DNA of 18,965 bases from CAZBWE01 sp964581905 (GTDB lineage: Bacteria > Planctomycetota > Phycisphaerae > Sedimentisphaerales > Anaerobacaceae): contig CAZOQJ010000036.1 in the NCBI GenBank assembly GCA_964581905.1, forward strand, positions 1-18,965, read 5' to 3'. Under the pieces are notes generated by a model, which saw only the letters and a list, made by a program, of their open reading frames with translations, was not told where the DNA came from and did not search any database. Both the position numbers and the translations under genes were made by a program. Below, in pieces: positions 13,684-18,965 of the stretch; within the stretch, counting starts at the first letter, position 1, and each line of letters begins with the position of its first letter.

Positions 13684-14235
13684 ATGGATGGTCTTGTCCC
13701 AACGAAGGCGTTCTTAACCAAAGGGGTCGGCCAGCATCCCTATCAGTTGAAATCTTTCGAAGAGGCGCTGCGCAAGGCAGGCATCGCCCAGCAAAACCTT
13801 GTGCAGGTTTCATCAATTCTACCGCCACAATGTAAGGTCATCAGTTGTGACAACGGCTTAAAAAGACTGATTCCAGGCCAGATATGTTATTGTGTGATGG
13901 CCAGGGCCGATACCAATGAGCATGGCAGGCTGATTGCTTCGTCGGTCGGTATTGCCGTTCCTAAAGATAAAAATAATTGGGGCTATCTCAGTGAAGTACA
14001 CGGCTATGGAATGAATCAGCAAGAGGCGGCCGATATGGCTGAAGACCTTGCCGCGGAAATGCTTGGTACAACATTGGGCCTGGAAGTCAACCCAAACCAG
14101 GCCTGGTCGGAAAAGGAGCAGGAGTATAGAGCCAGCGGCTTAATCATCAGAACCTCCAATGTTACGCAAACCGGCCGAGGCCAAAGAGGCCTGTGGACAA
14201 CAACTGTAGCAGCGGCGGTGTTCTTGTTTGATTGA
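13684..14235 (+). CDS. pdaD: Pyruvoyl-dependent arginine decarboxylase
   Basis: The 183-residue proenzyme should cleave itself between Ser43 and Ser44 in VSSILPP (42-48), turning Ser44 into the pyruvoyl group that decarboxylates arginine to agmatine. Other family landmarks are PTKAFLTKGVGQH (6-18), the GQICYCVMARADTNEHGR strand (65-82), and SEVHGYGM (103-110) with a Glu and a His near the active site. LLxVNP-type and WTTTVAAAVFLFD ends are also typical. The length fits the archaeal and bacterial family. The start has a strong SD, AGAGGAG. The stop lies 23 bases before the agmatinase ATG, so the products act in sequence. This is the first gene of the operon. Confidence 0.93.
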   Translation: MDGLVPTKAFLTKGVGQHPYQLKSFEEALRKAGIAQQNLVQVSSILPPQCKVISCDNGLKRLIPGQICYCVMARADTNEHGRLIASSVGIAVPKDKNNWGYLSEVHGYGMNQQEAADMAEDLAAEMLGTTLGLEVNPNQAWSEKEQEYRASGLIIRTSNVTQTGRGQRGLWTTTVAAAVFLFD

Positions 14236-14258
14236 GGCAATTACAGGGCACCCTGAAT

Positions 14259-15134
14259 ATGAAAGAGATATTTAATTTCGGACAACTGCCGGGCGAATAC
14301 TCTAACCTCGAAAGTGCCCGGATAGTAATCCTTCCTGTTGCGTACGACGGCACAAGCACGTGGAACAAAGGCGCAGATAAAGGCCCCGAAGCTATAATCG
14401 AAGCATCAGGAAATATGGAACTGTATGACATAGAGACCGATTCCGAGGTCTATAAAAAAGGAATTTACACAGACAGCATTATAGAAGCTGATGCTCCTGT
14501 CTCTGAAGTTATTGAAGCGATTAATCAGGAGGTTAAAAGTTATATTGAGCAGGGCAAATTTATCGTGGTAATAGGAGGGGAGCACTCGGTTAGTATAGGA
14601 GCGGTCAAGGCCCATTGTAGTGCTTACCCGAAGCTTACGGTTTTGCAGCTTGACGCCCATACTGATTTAAGGCAGCAGTACAACGGCTCAAAATATAACC
14701 ATGCCTGCGTTATGGCCAGGGTCAGGGAGCTCTGCCCCATCGTGCAGGCAGGTATCAGGAGTATGGACACTGAAGAAAAACAGCTTGTAAACCCCGACAG
14801 TATCTTTTTTGCTAAGGATACTTATAATAATAAAGACTGGTTCGCACAGGCCGTCTCAAAATTATCAGGCAAGGTTTACGTAACCATTGACGTTGATGTC
14901 TTTGACCCTTCTATAATGCCTTCGACGGGGACACCAGAGCCGGGTGGACTACTGTGGTATGAGGTGCTTGGACTTTTGAAGCTCGTGTTCGAGCAAAAAG
15001 ATGTTGTCGGATTTGATGTCGTCGAACTGTGTCCGGATGAAAGAAGTAAAGCACCGGATTTTCTGGCTGCAAAGCTTATCTACAAACTGTTAAGCTACAA
15101 ATTCACTCGTCAGGGCGACCCAGCTCCGCCATAG
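14259..15134 (+). CDS. speB: Agmatinase (agmatine ureohydrolase)
   Basis: This 291-residue ureohydrolase converts agmatine to putrescine and urea with a two-manganese centre. Metal ligands are visible in GGEHSVSIG (106-114, His109), LDAHTDLR (131-138, Asp132, His134, Asp136) and TIDVDVFDP (209-217, Asp211, Asp213). TGTPEPGGL (223-231) and GFDVVELCP (251-259) complete the arginase-family pattern. I start at ATG (14259); a TTG at 14232 in the same frame overlaps the pdaD stop. The context with pdaD favours agmatine over arginine or guanidinobutyrate. The normal end would be near LLSYKF; the last residues (TRQGDPAPP) run into a GC-rich repeat and look like an added tail. Confidence 0.92.
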   Translation: MKEIFNFGQLPGEYSNLESARIVILPVAYDGTSTWNKGADKGPEAIIEASGNMELYDIETDSEVYKKGIYTDSIIEADAPVSEVIEAINQEVKSYIEQGKFIVVIGGEHSVSIGAVKAHCSAYPKLTVLQLDAHTDLRQQYNGSKYNHACVMARVRELCPIVQAGIRSMDTEEKQLVNPDSIFFAKDTYNNKDWFAQAVSKLSGKVYVTIDVDVFDPSIMPSTGTPEPGGLLWYEVLGLLKLVFEQKDVVGFDVVELCPDERSKAPDFLAAKLIYKLLSYKFTRQGDPAPP

Positions 15135-15155
15135 GCTTCGCCGGAGGCGAGAGGC
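15124..15155. repeat. GC-rich palindromic repeat at the agmatinase stop
   Basis: CTCCG (15124-15128) and CGGAG (15142-15146) are inverted, and GGCTTCGCC with GGCGAGAGGC gives a second possible fold. The element includes the agmatinase stop codon and occupies most of the gap before speY. It resembles the other GC-rich palindromes in the window. Confidence 0.45.
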
Positions 15156-15180
15156 CCTGCCGTAGTCCCGAGAGATTGAA

Positions 15181-16197
15181 ATGGAAAAAAAGGATTTTCT
15201 TAAAGAGCCCGTAGAGCATATAGATATCAAGTCTTTCGATTCAACCGTTATAATCGAAGCTATGAGGGACATGTCTTTTTCGGCTGGAGATACTGCAAGA
15301 GCTGCCGAGATTTTTAATATGATGGTAAACGACGACGATTGCACAATCATTCTTTGTATAGCAGGCAGCACCAGCGCAGCCGGATGTATGCAGGTCTATG
15401 CGGATATGATTAAACATAATATGGCCGATGCTATCGTTGCTACGGGGGCAGCGATAGTAGATATGGATTTTTTCGAGGCGCTGGGCTTCAGGCATTACAA
15501 AGGCAGCGCCTCTGTCGATGATAAAAAACTAAGAGAGCTTTATATAGACAGGATATATGATACTTTCATCGATGAAGAGCAGCTACAGATTTGCGATGAC
15601 ACAATCAGACAAATAGCTGATTCGCTTGAGCCGGGCTGCTATTCCTCAAGGTATTTCATCAGGGAAATGGGTAAATACCTCGTTGAAAATGCAAAAAAAC
15701 CGGGTTCTCTGGTACAACTGGCGTATGAAAATGATGTCCCGATATTTTGCCCTGCTTTTTCGGATTCCAGCGCCGGCTTCGGTCTGGTAAAGCATCAGGA
15801 GCAAAGGCCGGACAGCCACATCAGCATCGACTCAGTTAAGGACTTCAGGGAGCTGACAGATATCAAGATTAAATCTCCTGTTTCAGGATTATTTATTATT
15901 GGCGGCGGCGTTCCCAAGAACTTTGCCCAGGACACGGTCATTTGTGCTGAAATTCTCGGCAAGCCCATCCAGATGCACAAATACGCTGTGCAGATTACCG
16001 TAGCCGATGTCAGAGACGGCGGCTGTTCAGGTTCCACATTCAGAGAGGCCAGCTCCTGGGGTAAGGTGGACAATGTATATGAGCAGATGGTTTTTGCAGA
16101 GGCAACCAGTGTTCTGCCTTTAATAGTCAGTTTCGTATATCATAAGCGAGGTTGGGAAGGTAGAACCCAGAGAAAGTGGAGTAAGATTTTCAAATAA
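15181..16197 (+). CDS. speY: Deoxyhypusine-synthase-like protein, probable homospermidine synthase
   Basis: A 338-residue member of the deoxyhypusine synthase family. The NAD-binding landmarks IAGSTSAAG (60-68) and VATGAAIVDMD (86-96) are present. SSWGKV (291-296) carries Lys295, matching the lysine that forms the imine intermediate in the eukaryotic enzyme. Bacteria lack eIF5A, so lysine modification is not expected. A homologue called SpeY makes homospermidine from putrescine in the cyanobacterium Anabaena. Its place 46 bases after agmatinase, which supplies putrescine, makes the same reaction the best reading here. The alternative is transfer of the aminobutyl group to another amine. The start is ATG, with a weak GAGAG upstream. 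It is the third gene of the operon. Confidence 0.85.
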   Translation: MEKKDFLKEPVEHIDIKSFDSTVIIEAMRDMSFSAGDTARAAEIFNMMVNDDDCTIILCIAGSTSAAGCMQVYADMIKHNMADAIVATGAAIVDMDFFEALGFRHYKGSASVDDKKLRELYIDRIYDTFIDEEQLQICDDTIRQIADSLEPGCYSSRYFIREMGKYLVENAKKPGSLVQLAYENDVPIFCPAFSDSSAGFGLVKHQEQRPDSHISIDSVKDFRELTDIKIKSPVSGLFIIGGGVPKNFAQDTVICAEILGKPIQMHKYAVQITVADVRDGGCSGSTFREASSWGKVDNVYEQMVFAEATSVLPLIVSFVYHKRGWEGRTQRKWSKIFK

Positions 16198-16229
16198 CAA
16201 TTCATTTCAAGTAAAGAAAAGGATTGAAA

Positions 16230-16769
16230 ATGGGAAAAGCTAAAATATTCTCTGTGCTGGTGCTGATACCTATCTGCCTGACTGTATTTGCAGGTTGTAG
16301 TAAGGCAGCGAAAGAAAGAGACGAAGCACGCATCGAACTGGAAAAGGCAAAAGCCCAATTGGCAAAGACAAATGCGCTGCTGGAACAGGCCCGAAATGAA
16401 AGAGACCAACTGCAGGAAAATGTGTCCAAGGTCTTAGAAAAGCTGTCAAATGTAAGTAAAGCATTTGCTGATGCTCCCAAAAATCAAGAACTGTTACAAG
16501 AACAGATTAACGTGCTTACAGAGCAGTTAAAGACTGCTCTCACTAAGGCACAAGAGGCACAGGTGGTGGTTGAGAGTCTAAAGGCCCAGTTAAAAGAGAA
16601 AACGCAAAAAGTCCAGGAACTTGAACAAGAAAACGAAGAGCTGCGGACAGCTATCCAGCAGCTTGAAGAACAGGCAGAGGCAGAGGAGGAGATAGAAGAA
16701 CAGCCGAGTGAAGAGCCATCTGAAGAACCACAGGAGGATGTGGAAGAACAAGGTGACGAGGCGTATTAG
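16230..16769 (+). CDS. Coiled-coil lipoprotein with acidic tail
   Basis: This 179-residue protein starts with a lipoprotein signal: a hydrophobic stretch (6-20) ending in VFAGC with Cys23 as the lipid-bearing residue. Residues about 25-152 are one long heptad-rich helix full of Glu, Lys, Gln, Ala and Leu, clearly a coiled coil. The last 27 residues are a Glu/Pro-rich tail. No enzyme motif is present. The ATG (16230) has AAAGGA seven bases upstream. It follows speY by 32 bases and is probably co-transcribed. Why a polyamine operon carries an envelope coiled-coil protein is not known; the polyanionic tail could bind cations, but this is only a suggestion. No convincing terminator follows. Confidence 0.75.
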   Translation: MGKAKIFSVLVLIPICLTVFAGCSKAAKERDEARIELEKAKAQLAKTNALLEQARNERDQLQENVSKVLEKLSNVSKAFADAPKNQELLQEQINVLTEQLKTALTKAQEAQVVVESLKAQLKEKTQKVQELEQENEELRTAIQQLEEQAEAEEEIEEQPSEEPSEEPQEDVEEQGDEAY

Positions 16770-17168
16770 CCTCGGGCGTAACTGATGTTTTTGGTTACTC
16801 TTGTGATATTGCGAAGGAAGGCAGGAGTTCGACACTGGATGCTCGATGTTCGTATCCATGGTCCTCTAATCGAGAAGCGTATCGCAAGCACTACCATCAA
16901 GCATCAAATTTCCCTAAAAAAATCTTTGATTATCGTTCCAATAAATAGTGTAATTGCTAATAATAAAAAGCTGTAGGTGGGGTCGTAACCCCGTGAATTG
17001 ACGAAGGACGATGGAGGCATTAGCCACGAAGACACTCGTCTCGGCGAAGGCACGAACCGTAGCCGGACAAAGTCACCAAGAGATTTTAGAATTAAATAAA
17101 AAAGACATAGATTCTTCGTGTCCTGGTGCCTTTGTGGCGAAAAATTTCTGTGGTAAAAGAAAAACGGG
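16770..17168. other. Repeat-bearing intergenic stretch between convergent operons
   Basis: There is no credible gene in this 400-base gap. It contains a small hairpin, GGGGT (16979-16983) with ACCCC (16988-16992), and a larger imperfect inverted repeat at 17023-17138. No clear intrinsic terminator for either converging operon was recognised. Confidence 0.6.
17023..17138. repeat. Imperfect inverted repeat with GCCACGAAG / CTTTGTGGC ends and a nested element
   Basis: GCCACGAAGACAC (17023-17035) is matched in reverse by GTGTCC (17119-17124) and GGTGCCTTTGTGGC (17125-17138). The left arm seems interrupted by a GC-rich block (about 17036-17072, with TCGGCGAAGG and GTAGCCGGACAA), after which arm-like sequence (AAAGTCACCAAGAG) resumes. 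Similar CACGAAGACACGAAG elements are scattered in many bacteria (recollection). Confidence 0.5.
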
Positions 17169-18086
17169 TCACAGAAGGATGTTCAGGCCTTTGTGGAGGG
17201 CGTATTGGCGGGCGGATGAGAATTCCTGTAGAGTAGGTCTGCGGTTTATTTTGGGGTAGAGGGAAGCTTTGTAACAGGGTCGGTACTGGTCCATTACATT
17301 GATTGTGGTTTTCGGGCTAATATTCTCGGCTAAAAAATCTATAATCTCGAAGCTCCCCGCCAAATTCTCCGGCAAAACTAAATGTCTCACTAAAAGCCCT
17401 TTTTTAGCCAAGCCATCTTCCAAATGCAAATCGCCCACCTGACGATGCATCTCTTTCACCGCCTGCCGGTTCACCTGCGGATAATCCGACGCTGAAGAAA
17501 GCTCCTTTGCGACCGCTGGGTCTGAATACTTCATATCCGGCATATAAATATCTATGAAGCCATCCAGCAGCTTGAGTGTTTCGACTGAGTCATATCCGCC
17601 GGTATTATAAACGGTCGGCAGTTTCAGGCCCTTTTTTCTGGCCAGTTCAAGAGCCGCCACAATAGCTGGTATAACGTGAGTTGGTGTAACAAAGTTAATA
17701 TTGTTGCAACCATAATTTTGTAGCTCCAGCATAGATTGAGCCAATTGCTCAATGGTTATCTGGCGGCCGTGGCGAAGATGGCTGATATCGAAATTTTGAC
17801 AAAAGATACAGCCCAGGTTGCAGCCGGCAAAAAAAATTGCCCCTGACCCTCCCGTCGATGCTCGGCCTCGCCGAGGCAGGCCTGCGCCGACCAGCACAGA
17901 TTCCTCGCCGAAATGCGGGCCAACGGAACTGACAACAGGCAGAGCGGCAATGCCGCAAAAACCAATTTGCCCCTTACTCCGGTTGACTTTGCACTTGCGC
18001 GGACAAAGTATGCACGGATTCATCATTCCCCACAGCTTCTGCACTGTTTTGCTGAATGAGCCGATACTGATTGGTGAAGATTCCAT
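17169..18086 (-). CDS. COG1313-type radical SAM protein
   Basis: This 305-residue protein has the radical SAM signature CNLGCIFC (89-96; Cys89, Cys93, Cys96 bind the 4Fe-4S cluster). N-terminal cysteines CILCPRKC (25-32) and GFCG (42-45) are typical of the PflX-like COG1313 family and may hold a second metal site. INFVTPTHVIP (130-140), VYNTGGYDSVETL (159-171) and DIYMPDMKY (179-187) match the family barrel. The reaction is unknown; some relatives act as activating or AmmeMemoRadiSam-type enzymes. Residues about 68-78 (LPRRGRAST) are extra relative to the usual GEExxxSGxxGSGxIFFSGC pattern and are encoded by a palindrome. The start at 18086 follows sixA by 11 bases; the internal MM at 21-22 is a fair alternative. 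Confidence 0.88.
   Translation of the reverse strand: MESSPISIGSFSKTVQKLWGMMNPCILCPRKCKVNRSKGQIGFCGIAALPVVSSVGPHFGEESVLVGAGLPRRGRASTGGSGAIFFAGCNLGCIFCQNFDISHLRHGRQITIEQLAQSMLELQNYGCNNINFVTPTHVIPAIVAALELARKKGLKLPTVYNTGGYDSVETLKLLDGFIDIYMPDMKYSDPAVAKELSSASDYPQVNRQAVKEMHRQVGDLHLEDGLAKKGLLVRHLVLPENLAGSFEIIDFLAENISPKTTINVMDQYRPCYKASLYPKINRRPTLQEFSSARQYALHKGLNILL
17852..17890. repeat. Palindromic repeat inserted in frame in the radical SAM gene
   Basis: GCCTCGCCGAGGC (17865-17877) is a perfect dyad around one base, inside a GC-rich patch unlike the surrounding coding sequence. It encodes the extra residues about 67-78, just before the GSGAIFFAGC strand. The insertion keeps the frame. It resembles other GC-rich palindromes in this window, such as 15124-15155. 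Confidence 0.5.
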
Positions 18087-18097
18087 ATTCGGTTCTT

Positions 18098-18562
18098 TCA
18101 GTCAATAAGCTCTGCTATTACCATCCATTCAACCTGCCATCGATTTTCGTCGGAGCGGTTCAGGCAAACAATGCCTGCCTGCTTGAAGGCAACCGTATTA
18201 GCTGATTCAGAGCCGGCTAAAAGTAACGATGTTAGTTTGCTCAAAAAAGGCAAGTGCCCCACAACCATTACATTCTCTTTGCTTAAAAGAATCTCATCCT
18301 TTAACGCGGCAACATCATCATTTGGACCAAGGCCGTCGCGTGCGGCGTGCTCTTTGTTTATCTTTATAGCATCAGCCAGAACTTCGGCGGTCCGTTCAGC
18401 TCGTTTCTTTCCACTGTGCCACAAATAATCAACACATAAATTTAGAGGCCTTATAAATTCAGCAACTTTCCGCACATCTCGCAGACCCTCTTCAGTCAAT
18501 TGTCTTTGTGGGTCCGCTTCCTGCGAAGCTGCTTTTGCATGTTGGGCAAGATATAGTTTCAT
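18098..18562 (-). CDS. SixA-like histidine phosphatase
   Basis: A 154-residue single-domain member of the histidine phosphatase branch that includes SixA. The N-terminal motif is LAQHAKA (5-11) with the phospho-accepting His8. The usual Arg before it is Gln7, a variant I recall in many SixA-like proteins of bacteria and archaea. Other motifs are RQLTEEG (20-26), HSGKKRAERTAE (49-60) and VVGHLPFLSKL (100-110), where His103 is the second catalytic His. The substrate would be a phosphohistidine protein such as a phosphotransfer domain, but specificity cannot be read. The start is supported by GGGAGG five bases upstream and a good promoter. It leads the radical SAM gene by 11 bases. Confidence 0.85.
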   Translation of the reverse strand: MKLYLAQHAKAASQEADPQRQLTEEGLRDVRKVAEFIRPLNLCVDYLWHSGKKRAERTAEVLADAIKINKEHAARDGLGPNDDVAALKDEILLSKENVMVVGHLPFLSKLTSLLLAGSESANTVAFKQAGIVCLNRSDENRWQVEWMVIAELID

Positions 18563-18596
18563 TTTTTACCTCCCTTAGGCAAAGTTACATGGGATT

Positions 18597-18624
18597 ATTA
18601 TAACGAAACCAATGTATTTAACAA
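18597..18624 (-). promoter_or_regulatory. Promoter of the sixA-radical SAM operon
   Basis: On the minus strand TTGTTA (18619-18624) and a perfect TATAAT (18597-18602) are 16 bases apart. The start would be near 18590, leaving a leader of about 28 bases that contains GGGAGG before the ATG at 18562. Confidence 0.5.
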
Positions 18625-18666
18625 TTCTTCATCATGCAGCGGCAGTTTGTTAACCGGCTTTTAATG

Positions 18667-18695
18667 TTGTAAAAAAGCCAGATTTTTGCTATACT
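18667..18695 (+). promoter_or_regulatory. Promoter of the ECF sigma factor gene
   Basis: TTGTAA (18667-18672) and TATACT (18690-18695) are spaced by 17 bases, with 4 of 6 and 5 of 6 consensus matches. It looks like a housekeeping promoter and lies back to back with the sixA promoter across about 40 bases. Confidence 0.45.
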
Positions 18696-18721
18696 GTCTT
18701 TAGCTAACCCGGGTGAAAATA

Positions 18722-18965
18722 ATGTCAAAAAAGGTAAAATTTACGGAACAGACAGCAGAACTTGCGCATCTTATAAATGTGCAGCAAAATCCCGACAGGA
18801 ACTGCGAAAATCAGGAACAAAAGATGGATTTGCTTGCTTCCCGATTGAGGCGTGGCGACCGTGCAGCAGCAGCAGAGCTTGTTGATTTATACTACCAGCA
18901 GATATATTTGTATATGAGACGGCTTGGCCATAATCACCAGGTTAGCGAAGACCTGACGCAGGAAA
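18722..18965 (+). CDS. ECF-type RNA polymerase sigma factor, N-terminal part
   Basis: From ATG (18722) an open frame of 81 codons runs off the right edge. After a polar leader of about 38 residues comes LLASRLRRGDRAAAAELV, then YYQQIYLYMRRLGHNHQVSEDLTQE. This is region 2 of ECF sigma factors, ending in the xxAEDLTQETF-type motif that binds core polymerase and the -10 element. The upstream SD is modest (GGTGA). Regions 3-4 and any anti-sigma partner lie outside the window, so the regulon is unknown. The longer than usual N-terminal leader is common in planctomycete ECF factors (recollection). Confidence 0.85.
   Translation, partial: MSKKVKFTEQTAELAHLINVQQNPDRNCENQEQKMDLLASRLRRGDRAAAAELVDLYYQQIYLYMRRLGHNHQVSEDLTQE

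Overview
The window looks like chromosomal DNA from a free-living bacterium. My best guess is a planctomycete of the Phycisphaerae type, often seen as sediment or groundwater metagenome bins. This rests on the gene mix: an ECF sigma factor, a large secreted glycosidase-like protein, a variant DksA protein, a BioD-like P-loop protein, THEP1 and PolX, and many short GC-rich palindromes between genes. No rRNA, tRNA, CRISPR array, transposase or phage gene was found, and the taxonomic guess is inference only.

Layout. 1-1440: the 3' end of an unknown gene, a palindromic repeat, then a TIR-domain gene (357-1148) with a beta-rich C-terminal domain. 1442-5841: a secreted TPR protein (minus strand), a secreted TIM-barrel glycosidase-like protein (plus strand) and an NrnA-type DHH phosphoesterase (minus strand). 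5842-7077: a 1.2 kb stretch with no credible gene, packed with three short tandem arrays and many palindromes. 7078-10138: a minus-strand operon polX > THEP1 NTPase > SagB-like nitroreductase > a 43-codon remnant of a P-loop kinase that ends at its Walker A motif, just where the repeat island begins. A 62-bp palindrome fills most of the polX leader. 10309-12035: a minus-strand operon with a DksA/TraR-like protein, an overlapping BioD-like P-loop protein and a 20-residue Lys/Ala peptide, closed by a strong terminator. 12373-13469: divergent DUF2905 and DUF72 genes.

13618-16769 holds the clearest metabolic unit: a good promoter followed by a pyruvoyl-dependent arginine decarboxylase, an agmatinase, a deoxyhypusine-synthase-like protein of the SpeY type and a coiled-coil lipoprotein. 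Together the three enzymes would convert arginine to agmatine, to putrescine and then probably to homospermidine. 17169-18562: a minus-strand pair, a SixA-like phosphatase and a COG1313-type radical SAM protein; the latter carries an apparent in-frame palindromic repeat insertion. The window ends in the first 81 codons of an ECF sigma factor, with its promoter back to back with that of sixA.

The themes worth following are: (1) the compact homospermidine operon; (2) small palindromic repeats that invade intergenic DNA, a leader, a gene end and apparently a coding region; (3) the 20-residue basic peptide; (4) the TIR protein with its possible sensor domain. All functional calls come from reading motifs by eye; no database search was made.
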